A stretch of DNA of 64,000 nt from DAOUKH01 sp034421515 (GCA_034421515.1 DAOUKH010000047.1:23939-87938), one strand, 5' to 3'. Shown: positions 44,031 through 53,682, counted from the first letter of the stretch. Notes: generated by a model not told the origin, from the letters alone. Made by a program: numbers and translations.

Positions 44031-44987
44031 ATGAGAACCTACATCATCCGCCGCTTGCTCCTGGCGATACCGACCATCTTCGTGGTGTCGGTGGTCGTCT
44101 TCTTCTTGGTGCACTACCTGCCCGGCGATGCCGCTCTGGTGAAGGTGAGCGAGGGCGGCCGCTCGGCGTACAGCCCCGAGCAATATGAACGCGCCGTGAA
44201 GGAGTTGAGGCTGGACGATCCCTGGTACCAGCAGTACTGGGGATGGGTGAGCGGGCTCTTCCAGGGCGACGGCGGCAAGTCCCTCATCAGCAACGAGCCG
44301 GTCTTCAGCGAATTGGAGCAAAAGATTCCGGTGACCGTCGAGCTGGCGGTCATGGCGATGGTCCTCGGGCTGGGGATCTCGGTGCCGATCGGAGTGCTGA
44401 GCGCGGTGCGGCAGGACTCGGGCTGGGACTACGGAGGGCGACTCTTCGCGACGGTCGGACTCTCCATGCCGGAGTTCCTGGCGGGCCCGATGCTGCTGCT
44501 GGTGCTCTCGCTAGCCTTCAACTGGGCGCCGCAGCTCGTCTACACGCCGTTCTTCGAAGATCCGTTGAAGAACCTGCAACAATTCGTGTTTCCCGCGGCG
44601 ATTCTTGCCTTTCACCAGTCGGCGATTCTGGTCCGGATGACACGGTCGGCCATGCTGGAGGTGCTGCGGCAGGACTACATGCGGACCGCGTACGCCAAAG
44701 GGCTGCGGCCGGCGGTGTCGATCGTACGCCACGCGCTGCGCAACGCGTTCCTGCCGGTGATTACCATCGCGGGAATTCAGGCGGCGAACATGCTCGGCGG
44801 ATCGGTGATCGTGGAGCGGGTTTTTGCCCTGCCGGGGATCGGCGCCCAGGTCGTGCAGGGTCTGGAGTCCAGGGACTGGACGGTGGTGCAAACGGTGGTG
44901 CTGCTGATCACCATCGTCATCGTGGTGCTGAATATCGCGCTCGACGTGCTCTACGCCTGGTTCGACCCGAGGATCCGGTACCAGTAG
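44031..44987 (+). CDS. ABC transporter permease, DppB/OppB type
   Basis: 318 aa. MRTYIIRRLLLAIPTIFVVS start, YLPGDAA loop, and EAA loop AYAKGLRPAVSIVRHALRN. About six membrane helices. A TACACT element near 43929 could give extra transcription inside the operon after the hairpin at 43818-43850. Confidence 0.9.
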   Translation: MRTYIIRRLLLAIPTIFVVSVVVFFLVHYLPGDAALVKVSEGGRSAYSPEQYERAVKELRLDDPWYQQYWGWVSGLFQGDGGKSLISNEPVFSELEQKIPVTVELAVMAMVLGLGISVPIGVLSAVRQDSGWDYGGRLFATVGLSMPEFLAGPMLLLVLSLAFNWAPQLVYTPFFEDPLKNLQQFVFPAAILAFHQSAILVRMTRSAMLEVLRQDYMRTAYAKGLRPAVSIVRHALRNAFLPVITIAGIQAANMLGGSVIVERVFALPGIGAQVVQGLESRDWTVVQTVVLLITIVIVVLNIALDVLYAWFDPRIRYQ

Positions 44988-45009
44988 AGCGGCGGGGACT
45001 CGCAGGCCA

Positions 45010-45942
45010 GTGAACGAACAGACAGCGCTAGAGGCAAGGGGGCCGGCCCAGTTCGCGGTACGGTTCGCCAAGGGCACGGTCCGATTCGCCCGCCTCAAGC
45101 CGTTGGCCGCGGTCGGGTCGGTCATCGTCGTCGCCTTGCTGGTGATCGCGATCTTCGACCCGTTGATCGCTACCTTCCCCACGTTGGAGACGCACCTGAC
45201 CGACCGGAACCAGGGACCGAGCGCGACGTACATCCTCGGCACGGACAACTTGGGACGCGACGTGTTCAGCCGCTTGGTATCGGGGACGAGGCAGATGCTG
45301 TTCGTCTCCATCCTGTCGGTTGTGTTTGGCGTGTCGCTGGGGAGCGTGTTGGGGCTGGTGAGCGCCTTCTTCGGGGGCAGGGTCGACTTGGCCGTCCAAC
45401 GCGTCATGGACGGCCTGCAGGCGATCCCCGCGCTGATGCTGGCGATGGCCGTGGCAGCCGCCACCCATGGGCGCGTCGACCCGAACGTCGGGTTGATCAT
45501 CGCGATCGCTGTCATCAACGTGCCCTACGCGAACCGGCTGGTGCGGTCGACGGTTCTCAGCATCAAGGAAGAGGTCTACATCGAGGCGGCCACCGCGCTG
45601 GGCGCGTCGCCGCTGCGGATCATGGTGCGGCACATCACGCCGAACACGCTAGCGCCGATTCTCGTGTTGATGACGAACCAGTTCGCCTGGGCGATCATCG
45701 TGGCGGCGTCGTTGACCTACCTCGGGCTCGGGGTCAGGGAACCGATACCGACGTGGGGCCTGATGGTGAACGACGGCGTCGAGAACGCCGAGCGGGGCTT
45801 CTGGCCGCCCGCCATCACCGGGTCGGTGATCTTCATCACCATTCTGAGTTTCATCATGATCGGCGACGCGATCCGCGACCTCATGGACCCCAGGCTGCGA
45901 GGGAGCACCGCCGGCCCCGGCGGGCAGGGGCAAGAGCAGTAG
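45010..45942 (+). CDS. ABC transporter permease, DppC/OppC type
   Basis: 310 aa from a GTG. Cytoplasmic N-terminus, LGTDNLGRDVFSRLVSG, helices to about residue 295, EAA loop ATALGASPLRIMVRHITPN. The gap to the DppB-like gene is 22 nt. As in the first ABC set, no ATPase gene is nearby; the next gene is on the other strand. Confidence 0.9.
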   Translation: MNEQTALEARGPAQFAVRFAKGTVRFARLKPLAAVGSVIVVALLVIAIFDPLIATFPTLETHLTDRNQGPSATYILGTDNLGRDVFSRLVSGTRQMLFVSILSVVFGVSLGSVLGLVSAFFGGRVDLAVQRVMDGLQAIPALMLAMAVAAATHGRVDPNVGLIIAIAVINVPYANRLVRSTVLSIKEEVYIEAATALGASPLRIMVRHITPNTLAPILVLMTNQFAWAIIVAASLTYLGLGVREPIPTWGLMVNDGVENAERGFWPPAITGSVIFITILSFIMIGDAIRDLMDPRLRGSTAGPGGQGQEQ

Positions 45943-45959
45943 ACGCCGCAACGGGCGTC
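45942..45959. terminator. Short hairpin between convergent genes
   Basis: GACGCC and GGCGTC (6 bp) around GCAACG, overlapping the last base of the permease stop codon and lying before the stop of the convergent amidohydrolase. No U-tract on either strand. Confidence 0.35.
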
Positions 45960-45969
45960 AGGCCGGCCG

Positions 45970-47073
45970 CTACTTCAGGTTGAAGACCCGGGCGCAGTTG
46001 GCGCCGGCGATCTTGGCCTTCTCTTCCTCGGTGCAGTCGGCGAGGATTTCTTCGAGGATCTCTTGGCTGCGGGGGAAGGTGGCTTCCTGGTGGGGGTAGT
46101 CGGAGCCCCACATCAGGTTGTCGACGCCGATGAGCCCCCGCAGCTCGATGCCCCGCGCGTCTTCCTGGAAGCTCAGGAAGACGTTGCGGTGGAAGTAGTC
46201 GCTGGGGAGCATGTCTTCGCCGAAGCGGTGCCACGAGGCGCGGCGCGCCTTCTGGGTGTAGACGTAGTCGAGGCGGTCGAGGAAGAAGGCGGCCCACTCT
46301 AGCTCGTGCTCGACGGAGCCGACCTTGAGCTCGGGGTAGCGCTCGAAGACGCCGCTGTAGATCATGTCGCCGAGGGCGACGCGGACGTAGAAGTCGGCGT
46401 TGCAGAACAGCGAAGCCTTGGTGTCGTCGCGGCGGGGCGCGTCGCGGTGCGAGGCGACGTGCAGCGAAAGCGGTATCCCGAGGTCTTGGGCCGCGGCCCA
46501 GAAGGGGTCGTAGATGGGGGAGTCGTAGGTCCGGTCGTCCGCGGGCGCGACGGGGATCATGACGCCGACGAGGCCGATCTTGGCGCAGCGTTCCATCTCC
46601 GCGATCGATTCGTCGACGTCGTCAAGGAGGAGCATGCCCACGCCTTTCAGGCGGTCGGGGGCGGCGCCGCAGAACTCGGCGGTCCAGTCGTTGTAGGCGC
46701 GGAAGAGGGCGGCGGTGAGCAGGGGATCGGCCATCCGGTAGAGGAGCAGTCCCACCGTGGGGTAGATCACGTTGGCGTCGATGCCGTCGATGTCCATGTC
46801 CTTGACCTGCGCCTCGGGCAGGTAGGCGCCGGGCAGGACGTTCTCCCACACGTCGTCCATCGTGACGTTGTCGGGGTCCTCGAAGCGGCGGCCGGGCTGC
46901 GTCCCGCCGCCGAGGCTGACGAGGTCTTCGCCGTCGCAGTGGAACCGGTCGCCGCTCGGGTCGCGCACCAGGTGCGGGGCGCGCTCACGATACTCCGGCT
47001 CGACGCGGTCGACCCAGAGATTGGGCGGCTCGAAAACGTGATTATCGGACGAGATGATCCGGTAGCCCGGCAT
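45970..47073 (-). CDS. Amidohydrolase-2 family protein
   Basis: 367 aa. IISSDNHVFEPPNLW (Asp10, His12) opens the barrel; LSLHVASHRD carries a central His; WGSDYPHQEATFP the catalytic Asp. It is shorter than its tandem neighbour at 47096-48256 but shares the DNHxxEPP opening and the SFQEDA-like segment, so the pair is a local duplication. 22 nt separate the two genes. Confidence 0.85.
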   Translation of the reverse strand: MPGYRIISSDNHVFEPPNLWVDRVEPEYRERAPHLVRDPSGDRFHCDGEDLVSLGGGTQPGRRFEDPDNVTMDDVWENVLPGAYLPEAQVKDMDIDGIDANVIYPTVGLLLYRMADPLLTAALFRAYNDWTAEFCGAAPDRLKGVGMLLLDDVDESIAEMERCAKIGLVGVMIPVAPADDRTYDSPIYDPFWAAAQDLGIPLSLHVASHRDAPRRDDTKASLFCNADFYVRVALGDMIYSGVFERYPELKVGSVEHELEWAAFFLDRLDYVYTQKARRASWHRFGEDMLPSDYFHRNVFLSFQEDARGIELRGLIGVDNLMWGSDYPHQEATFPRSQEILEEILADCTEEEKAKIAGANCARVFNLK

Positions 47074-47095
47074 GACGTACTCCTCTGCGCGGCGC

Positions 47096-48256
47096 CTAGT
47101 TCTGGAAGCCGAAGAAGCGGGCGGTGTTGGCGAAGGTGATCTTGTGGATCTCCTCTTCGGAAGCGTCCGAGAAGATATCTCTGATGACGCGCTGTGACTC
47201 GGGCCAAGTGCACTCGGTGTGCGGGTAGTCGGACCCCCACACGAGGTTGTCGACGCCGATCAGGTCGCGGGTGGCGACCGCCGTGGCGTCGTCCTGGAAG
47301 CTGACGACGATGTTGCGGTGGAAGAAGTCGCTGGGCCCCATGTCCGACTTGAACCGGCCCCACGACGTTTTGCGGTCGTGGTAGCGCAGGTCCATGCGGA
47401 AGAGCCAGTGCCCCGCCCAGCCGGCCTGGTTTTCCACGCTCGCCACTTTGAGGCGGGGGAAGCGCTCGAAGACGCCCGACATGATCATCGCGCTCAACGA
47501 GCGCCGGATCCAATGGTCGCCGTTGGGATAGACGAGGTCGAGGGGTTCGTACGGGTCATCCGAGGTGTAGTGGTCCATGGGGATGCCGTCGCGGGTGGTG
47601 CGGTTCGACCCGGAATGCAGGCAGAGGGGGACGTCCATCTCCTGGGCGGCGGCCCAGAAGGGGTCGTATTCGTGCATGAAGTACTGGTGCTCGTGCGCGG
47701 GGTGGACGGTGATGATGGCGGCGTTGAGGCCCATCTTCTTGGCCCGCGTCATTTCCTTGATCCCCTCGCCGATGTCATCGAGGTTGATCATCGCGGCGCC
47801 CTTGAGGGCATCGGGATAGGGCTTGCAGAACTCGGCCGCCCAGTCGTTGTAGGTGCGGCAGATGGCGTTGAGGAGCTCGGGGTCGGGGGTCATCCAGATG
47901 CCGCCGACGCCCTTGGTGGGGAAGATCACCGCGCCCTCGACGCCCTCGATGGCCATGTCCTCGATGGCGGCGTCGGGATCGTAGGCGCCCTTGCGCACGG
48001 CCTCCCAGCGGTCGTCCACGCTGATCTCGTGGGGCCGCTCGGCGGTGTAGCGCTCGCCGGGGTGGGTGGCGTTGCCTACGGAGCCCACGGAGAGGCCTTC
48101 GGCCACGACCCAATAGTCGGCGTCCTCACGCCGCTCGATACGGGGTGCGAGGTCGCGGTACTTCGGCTCGATGCGGGTCGTCCAGAGGTCGGGCGGCTCG
48201 ACAATGTGATTGTCCGCCGAAAGTAGTCTCAACATCTTCTGGGTCTGCGTTGTCAT
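47096..48256 (-). CDS. Amidohydrolase-2 family protein
   Basis: 386 aa from ATG 48256, which has GGAGGAGG upstream; an in-frame start at 48295 would have none. LLSADNHIVEPPDLW (Asp15, His17), LCLHSGSNRT, NIVVSFQDDATAV and WGSDYPHTECTWP mark the metal site. The upstream member of a two-gene unit with its paralogue at 45970. Confidence 0.85.
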   Translation of the reverse strand: MTTQTQKMLRLLSADNHIVEPPDLWTTRIEPKYRDLAPRIERREDADYWVVAEGLSVGSVGNATHPGERYTAERPHEISVDDRWEAVRKGAYDPDAAIEDMAIEGVEGAVIFPTKGVGGIWMTPDPELLNAICRTYNDWAAEFCKPYPDALKGAAMINLDDIGEGIKEMTRAKKMGLNAAIITVHPAHEHQYFMHEYDPFWAAAQEMDVPLCLHSGSNRTTRDGIPMDHYTSDDPYEPLDLVYPNGDHWIRRSLSAMIMSGVFERFPRLKVASVENQAGWAGHWLFRMDLRYHDRKTSWGRFKSDMGPSDFFHRNIVVSFQDDATAVATRDLIGVDNLVWGSDYPHTECTWPESQRVIRDIFSDASEEEIHKITFANTARFFGFQN

Positions 48257-48441
48257 CCCTAGCCTCCTCCTCGGACTGCGCAGGGCGCGTTGCACTCGCC
48301 ATTCTAGCTTGAATCGTTAAGGCGCGCCAACGAAAGACTGCGGCCAACCTCGCCGCTGCCGCTCGCACGTCCCCGACTCATGCTGTGCTAGACTCGGCCC
48401 GTTCGGACGGTGCCCAAGATTCTGTGAAAAGGGGTGAACAC

Positions 48442-48762
48442 ATGGCGAAGTATCTGTTCCAGGTGTCGTACACGGCGGGCGGAGCCGAGGGCCTGCGCAA
48501 GGAAGGCGGCGTCGGCCGCAGGGCCGCCTTCGCCGACCTGATGAAGAGTGCGGGCGGCAGCCTCGAGTCCTTCTACTACGCTTTCGGCGAGACCGACGCG
48601 TACATCATTGCCGATCTCCCGGACAACGAGGCGGCGACGGCCGTCGCGCTCACGGCGGATTCGGCGGGCGCTGTCGCCATGAAGACCACCGTGCTGATCG
48701 ACCCCGAGACGGTCGACGCCGCCGTGAAGCGCACGGTCAACTACCGGCCTCCGGGGGCCTAG
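48442..48762 (+). CDS. GYD-domain protein
   Basis: 106 aa from ATG 48442 with AAGGGG upstream; an earlier ATG at 48385 lacks a ribosome site. Small ferredoxin-like fold: YLFQVSYTAGGAEGL, FYYAFGETDAYIIADLPDN. GYD proteins are of unknown function, often near transport or redox genes. It is followed by an alpha/beta hydrolase 21 nt later. Confidence 0.8.
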   Translation: MAKYLFQVSYTAGGAEGLRKEGGVGRRAAFADLMKSAGGSLESFYYAFGETDAYIIADLPDNEAATAVALTADSAGAVAMKTTVLIDPETVDAAVKRTVNYRPPGA

Positions 48763-48783
48763 CGCCGGACAAGGCCGACTCGC

Positions 48784-49704
48784 ATGACTTCCACCGGGGG
48801 CCGGGACCTGACGGCGCTGTTCGCCGAGGCTGCGGCGACGCACGGGCTGTCCGGCCTCGACTTCAGCGCGCCGGAAGATAAGCACGCCACGGTAGACGGG
48901 GTGCGGTTTCACTACGTGGACTGGCGCGGCGGCGGCCTGCCGGTGCTCTTCTTGCACGGCGGCTATCAGACGTGCCGCACGTGGGACATGGTCTGCGCGC
49001 AGGCGCGGGGACGCTACCGCTGCTACGCCATGGACGAGCGCAACCACGGCGACAGCGAGACGCATCACTCCAATGACATGAGCCCGGCAGCGCAGTCCGC
49101 CGACATCCGCGGCGTGATCGAGGCGATCGGGCTCGACCGGTACGTGCTCGTGGGGATGTCGATGGGCGGACTCAACGGCATCGCCTACGCGGCGCGTTAC
49201 CCGGAGGGTCTGGCGGCGATGGTGCTGGTCGACGTCGGCCCCACGGTGCGCAAGGCCGGCGGCCAAGCGATCACGGACTTCAGCAAGCCGCGGCCGTTCC
49301 CATCGTTCGAGGCGGCCGTCGAGGAGGCGGTGCGCTTTAACCCGCTGCGGCCCAAGGCCCACCTCGAATACAGCCTCGTCCACTCCCTGCGCCGGGAAGC
49401 GGACGGCTCGTGGGTCTGGAAGCACCGCTTCCCCGAAGACCGGATCATGCCCCGCGAGGTCGAGCAGGGCGATGCCGTCGACCGGCCCGACCTGTGGGAC
49501 GACGTTGCCCGCATCGCCTGTCCGACGCTCGTCATGCGGGGCGGCGAGAGCCGCGTCTTCTTCGACGAGGACGCCGAGAAGCTGGAGAAGGCGCTGGCGA
49601 AGGGGTCGCGTGTCACTATCCCCGGCGCGGGGCACACGGTGCAGGGCGATAGGCCGAAGGAGTTCGTCGCGGCGCTCGACGGTTTTCTCGCCGGCGTGCT
49701 CTGA
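48784..49704 (+). CDS. Alpha/beta hydrolase
   Basis: 306 aa. LPVLFLHGGYQTCRTWDMV (oxyanion region), nucleophile elbow VGMSMGG with Ser, Asp near the TLVMRGGESRVFFDEDAE strand, and His in IPGAGHTVQGD. An esterase or C-C hydrolase; the size and RNHGDSE motif fit the haloperoxidase/meta-cleavage product group. Substrate not determinable. Confidence 0.85.
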   Translation: MTSTGGRDLTALFAEAAATHGLSGLDFSAPEDKHATVDGVRFHYVDWRGGGLPVLFLHGGYQTCRTWDMVCAQARGRYRCYAMDERNHGDSETHHSNDMSPAAQSADIRGVIEAIGLDRYVLVGMSMGGLNGIAYAARYPEGLAAMVLVDVGPTVRKAGGQAITDFSKPRPFPSFEAAVEEAVRFNPLRPKAHLEYSLVHSLRREADGSWVWKHRFPEDRIMPREVEQGDAVDRPDLWDDVARIACPTLVMRGGESRVFFDEDAEKLEKALAKGSRVTIPGAGHTVQGDRPKEFVAALDGFLAGVL

Positions 49705-49738
49705 ACGGCCGCACATGGCGTCCGCGCGCGTTGCGGGG

Positions 49739-49744
49739 TATAGT
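49739..49744 (+). promoter_or_regulatory. TATAGT -10-like box before the crotonase gene
   Basis: TATAGT about 46 nt before the GTG at 49791; the region at -35 is TTGCGG-like but spaced too closely. Weak evidence. Confidence 0.3.
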
Positions 49745-49790
49745 CCCTTGCAGCCCCGGCGCTTTCGACGCCGGATGAGGAGCTTCGCTC

Positions 49791-50564
49791 GTGGCATTCA
49801 CCGACATCACCGTAGAGAAGCGCGACAACATCGCCACGCTCAGGATCAACCGGCCCGAGAAACTCAACGCCTTCCGGCATGAGACGAACCAAGAGGTGCT
49901 GCAGGCCCTCGACGAAATCGAGGCCGACGACGACGTCGCCGTCGTCATCCTGACGGGGTCGGGGCGGGCTTTCTGCACCGGCCACGACATGAACGATCCG
50001 CCGGAGCCGCACGACGTCCGGATCGGCTGGCATGCGCGGGGCCGCGACTACGGGAGGATCTGCTTCAAGCTGCTCCACCTGCGGCAGCCCGTCGTGGCGG
50101 CGATCAACGGCTGGTGCGCCGCGGGCGGCGTGGGCATCGCGCTGGCCTGCGACATCCTGATGTGCTCCGACGACGCCCAGTTCTACATGCCGCAGCTTGC
50201 CTACGGCTACCCCAGCATGCCCGGCATCGGTGCCCTGTTCATGATGTACACCTCGATCGCGTGGACCAAGGACATGATCCTGCGCCGGCGGAAGATCGAC
50301 GCGGCCACGGCGGAGCGGATCGGCCTGGTAAGCCAGATCGTCCCTCGCGACGACCTCGAGGAGGAGGCCTGGAAGGCCGCCGTCGAGCTCGCCGAAGTGC
50401 CCGCCGATATCATGACGATGCAGCGGGAGATGATGAACAAGCTCTGGCTGAGCGTCACCGGCATCGAGGCCGCGATGCGGGCCGGACGCCACACCGCCAT
50501 CGCGGGGCACAGCCTCCCCGACTGGGAGGAACGCGAGGCCAACTGGAAGACGATCAAACGCTAG
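49791..50564 (+). CDS. Enoyl-CoA hydratase/isomerase (crotonase) family protein
   Basis: 257 aa from a GTG with GAGGAG 8 nt upstream. Crotonase features: NRPEKLNAF, oxyanion loop GRAFCTGHDMND, and INGWCAAGGVGIALACDI. The first catalytic Glu position appears to be replaced, so it may be an isomerase or hydrolase rather than a hydratase. It fits with the SDR and CoA-transferase that follow as acyl-CoA processing enzymes. Confidence 0.87.
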   Translation: MAFTDITVEKRDNIATLRINRPEKLNAFRHETNQEVLQALDEIEADDDVAVVILTGSGRAFCTGHDMNDPPEPHDVRIGWHARGRDYGRICFKLLHLRQPVVAAINGWCAAGGVGIALACDILMCSDDAQFYMPQLAYGYPSMPGIGALFMMYTSIAWTKDMILRRRKIDAATAERIGLVSQIVPRDDLEEEAWKAAVELAEVPADIMTMQREMMNKLWLSVTGIEAAMRAGRHTAIAGHSLPDWEEREANWKTIKR

Positions 50565-50620
50565 ACCGCCGAGGGCGTAGCGCCCCGGTACGCACTTCGT
50601 AACGAACAGAGGAGGCTGAC

Positions 50621-51364
50621 TTGAGCTTGCAAGGAAAGACGGCGCTGGTGACCGGGTCGAGCCGGAACATCGGCAAGGCGATCGCGCTGGCCTTCGCCAA
50701 GGAGGGCGCGAACGTGGTGGTGAACGCGGTGTCGCGCATGGACGACGCCCGCGCCGTGGCCGAGGAGGCCGAGCGCGAGCACGGCGTGAAGGCGCTGGCG
50801 ATTCAGGCCGACGTGTCCGACGGCGGGCAGGTCGCCGCGATGATCGAGCAGGCGAACGGCGCCTTCGGGGGCGTCGACATCCTGGTCAACAACCCGAAGT
50901 GGAACCCGCAGCGCTCCTTCGTGGACATGCCCTACGAGGACTGGCGCAAGGCGATGGGCGTGATGCTCGACGGCGCCTTCTTCTGCATCCAGGGCGTGCT
51001 GCCGCACATGATCGAGAAGGGCTGGGGGCGCATCATCAACATCAGCGCGGGCGGCGCCTACTCGGGCGGCCCCAGGCAGGCGCACTACTTCACCGCCAAG
51101 ATGGGCCTGCGCGGTCTCACCCGCGGCCTGGCCATGGAGTACGCCGCGAACGGCGTGCTGGTGAACGAGGTGGCCCCCGGCGTCATCGACACCGAGCGCG
51201 ACGGTCCGCCGCTGGACATGGCGGCCTTCGCCAAGACGATCCCGGTGGGCTACGTTGGCGAGACCAGCGACATCGCGGGCGTCTGCGTTCTGCTCGCGGG
51301 CGACGGCGGCAAGTTCATCACCGGTCAGATCATCCACGTCAACGGCGGGCGGGGGATGTACTAG
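50621..51364 (+). CDS. Short-chain dehydrogenase/reductase (FabG-like)
   Basis: 247 aa from a TTG with AGAGGAGG 5 nt upstream. TGSSRNIGKA Rossmann motif, ILVNNP, catalytic Tyr-Lys in HYFTAKMGLRG and C-terminal GQIIHVNGGRGMY. It should reduce a 3-oxo or oxidise a 3-hydroxy intermediate. Lies between crotonase and CoA-transferase genes with short gaps (56 and 49 bp), consistent with a beta-oxidation-like unit. Confidence 0.88.
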   Translation: MSLQGKTALVTGSSRNIGKAIALAFAKEGANVVVNAVSRMDDARAVAEEAEREHGVKALAIQADVSDGGQVAAMIEQANGAFGGVDILVNNPKWNPQRSFVDMPYEDWRKAMGVMLDGAFFCIQGVLPHMIEKGWGRIINISAGGAYSGGPRQAHYFTAKMGLRGLTRGLAMEYAANGVLVNEVAPGVIDTERDGPPLDMAAFAKTIPVGYVGETSDIAGVCVLLAGDGGKFITGQIIHVNGGRGMY

Positions 51365-51413
51365 CCGCCGCGGGCGTCTTCACCAGAACCAGCGAAGCAA
51401 CGAGGGTAAGCGC

Positions 51414-52640
51414 ATGGGCGGACCACTGGACGGCGTACGCGTCGCGGACTTCACGCACTTCATGGCGGGGCCGGTCTCGACGCTGCTACTGAACGACCTC
51501 GGCGCGGAGATCATCAAGGTCGAGCCGCTGCACGGCGAGGCGGGGCGCCTGGGCGGCGCCCGGCCCGTGCCCAACGGCGAGGGCCTGACCTTCCAGGTGC
51601 ACAACCGCGGCAAGAAGTCGATGACGGTGGACCTGAACAAGGCCGAGGGCCGCGAGGTTGTCGCCGACCTCATCCGCGTTTCCGACGTGGTGGTGGAGAA
51701 CTTCCGCGTGGGCGCGATCGCCAAGCTCGGCTTCGGCTACGAGCAGGTGTCGAGGATCAACCCGACCATCGTCATGGCCTCGATCTCGGGCTTTGGGCAC
51801 GACAGCCCCTACGCCCACTGGCCGTCCGTCGACTTCGTGCCCCAGGCGATGAGTGGGCTGATGGACCTGAACGGTCAGCCCGGCGACCCTCCGACGAAGT
51901 ACGGCGTGGAAATGGCCGACTACGCCGGCGGCATCTTCGGCGCGCTCAGCATCTGCGGGGCGCTCTACAAGCGGTCGGTCACGGGCCAGGGCGAGTACAT
52001 CGACCTCGGCATGCACGACACGATGACCTTCCAGCTGAACTACCACGCGATCCGGTACCAGTACGCCGGCCTGGAGTACGGCCGGATCGGCAACCGCACC
52101 GCCGGGAGTGGGATCTCCGGGTCCTATCCCTGCAAGGACGGCCACGTCGCCATTGCCAGCGGCGGCGACATACGTTGGAAGGCGTTCGCCGAGATGATCG
52201 GCCGTCCCGAGATGGGCGACGACCCGCGCTTCCAGAAGACCGCCGACCGATGGGACCACCACGACGAGATCGACGAGGCCATCCGCGCGTGGACCAAACA
52301 GCACACCGTCGCCGAGGCGATGGAGGCCCTGCACGGCCACGATCAGATCGCGGGTCCGGTCTACTCGCTCCCACAGGTCTTCGACGACGAGAACGTGAAG
52401 TACCGCAAGATGCTCGTGGAGCTCGAACACCCCATTCAGGGGAAGGTCGTGACGCCGGGCAACGTGTTCAAGATGCGGAACTCGAAGCCGCCGCAGGTGG
52501 ACACGCCGGGGCCGATGCTCGCCGAGCACAACGGCTACGTGATGCTCGAGCTCCTCGGCTACTCAACGAAACGCCTCTGGGAGCTTGAGGAGAATGAGGT
52601 GGTGCACCCGAAGCAGGCGGCGGCGCTGGCCGTCGACTAG
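51414..52640 (+). CDS. CaiB/BaiF CoA-transferase
   Basis: 408 aa from ATG 51414 with GAGGG 8 nt upstream. VRVADFTHFMAGPVSTLLLND, AEIIKVEPLHGEAGR, and catalytic Asp169 in VEMADYAGG are all intact, so this is the most canonical class III enzyme of the window. It ends the crotonase-SDR unit, where it would activate or exchange CoA on the substrate acid. Confidence 0.88.
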   Translation: MGGPLDGVRVADFTHFMAGPVSTLLLNDLGAEIIKVEPLHGEAGRLGGARPVPNGEGLTFQVHNRGKKSMTVDLNKAEGREVVADLIRVSDVVVENFRVGAIAKLGFGYEQVSRINPTIVMASISGFGHDSPYAHWPSVDFVPQAMSGLMDLNGQPGDPPTKYGVEMADYAGGIFGALSICGALYKRSVTGQGEYIDLGMHDTMTFQLNYHAIRYQYAGLEYGRIGNRTAGSGISGSYPCKDGHVAIASGGDIRWKAFAEMIGRPEMGDDPRFQKTADRWDHHDEIDEAIRAWTKQHTVAEAMEALHGHDQIAGPVYSLPQVFDDENVKYRKMLVELEHPIQGKVVTPGNVFKMRNSKPPQVDTPGPMLAEHNGYVMLELLGYSTKRLWELEENEVVHPKQAAALAVD

Positions 52641-52804
52641 CGCGGCCCGTCAGGGGGCGCGTCGCGGGTCCAGCTTCGGTAGGCGAAGAAGGCGACCAGG
52701 ACCGCGAACAGCGCCCACAGCGCCGGGTGAAGGAAGAGGGCGCCCATCGCGGCGAGCCAGCAGACCACCACCGGCAGCAGGACGTGCGACCGGGCGTCCC
52801 CCAT
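52637..52804 (-). CDS. Small two-helix membrane protein
   Basis: 55 aa, [20 protein letters not shown] then a second hydrophobic stretch (ALWALFAVLVAFFAYRSW) and a polar tail. Its ATG shares one base with the TGA of the RNase HI-MoaC gene (TGATG), a sign of coupled translation. No family recognised. The stop overlaps the convergent CoA-transferase stop. Confidence 0.55.
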   Translation of the reverse strand: MGDARSHVLLPVVVCWLAAMGALFLHPALWALFAVLVAFFAYRSWTRDAPPDGPR

Positions 52805-53682
52805 CACTCGAGGACCAAATCGCCGCTCTTGCCGCCGCTCTTCCGCACCAGCCGCACCGACTCGATGCGCATTCCCCGGTCGACGGCCTTGGCCATGTCG
52901 TAGATGGTGAGGGCGGCGACCGCCACGGCGGTCAGGGCCTCCATCTCGACGCCGGTCTTGGCGGTGACGCGGGCCGTCGCGGTGATCTCGATGGCGCTCG
53001 CCGCCTCGTCGGGCTCCAGCTCGACGGCCACGTTGGTCAGGGGCAGCGGATGGCAGAGAGGGATGAGCTCCGGCGTCCGCTTTGCGCCCATGACGCCGGC
53101 GAGGCGCGCCGTCGCGAGCACGTCGCCCTTCGCGGCGTTGCCCGCCATGATCATCTCCAGCGTCGCCGGCTGCATCGTGACGCGGCCCTTGGCGACGGCG
53201 ACGCGGTCCGTCGCCGGCTTCTCGGTGACGTCGACCATGCGGGCCTGGCCCGACTCGTCGACGTGCGAGAGTTTTTCAGGGGCCGCCGGAGTCGGGTCGC
53301 CCTGGGCGGCAGCGCTGGCGAGGGAGTCGGCGCGCTCCTGTAACGGGTCGCCGGCGTGGCCCTTCGTCCACTCGAACGTCACGTCGCGCTCGGCGCGCAC
53401 CGCGTCGAGCCGGTCCCAGAGGTCATGGTTCTTGCGGCGCTTCCAGTTCTTAGTCATCGTGGAGACCACGTAGTCGCTGTCGCTGCGCAGGGTGACGGCG
53501 GCGCCGGCGGGGGTGCGGGACAGCCCCTCGATGGCGGCGAGGATCTCCATGCGCTGGTTCGTGGTCTGGGGGAACGGCCCGCCGGAGTAGTCGTGCAACT
53601 CGACGCCGTCGACGACCACGGCGCCCCAGCCGCCGGAGCCGGGGTTGCGTTTGCAGGCGCCGTCGGTATAGACCGTGATCAC
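52804..53682 (-). CDS. RNase HI - MoaC fusion protein
   Basis: 292 aa. Residues 1-125 are RNase HI: Asp7 in VYTDGAC, Glu46 in NQRMEIL, Asp68 in RSDSDYV, His109 and Asp119 in [14 protein letters not shown], the full catalytic set. Residues 136-292 are MoaC (cyclic pyranopterin monophosphate synthase): [34 protein letters not shown] and RKSGGKSGD. RNase HI removes RNA from RNA-DNA hybrids; MoaC with MoaA makes the molybdopterin precursor. The linker is only about 12 residues and there is no internal start with a good ribosome site. moaA lies two genes upstream. Both activities appear intact. Confidence 0.9.
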   Translation of the reverse strand: MITVYTDGACKRNPGSGGWGAVVVDGVELHDYSGGPFPQTTNQRMEILAAIEGLSRTPAGAAVTLRSDSDYVVSTMTKNWKRRKNHDLWDRLDAVRAERDVTFEWTKGHAGDPLQERADSLASAAAQGDPTPAAPEKLSHVDESGQARMVDVTEKPATDRVAVAKGRVTMQPATLEMIMAGNAAKGDVLATARLAGVMGAKRTPELIPLCHPLPLTNVAVELEPDEAASAIEITATARVTAKTGVEMEALTAVAVAALTIYDMAKAVDRGMRIESVRLVRKSGGKSGDLVLE

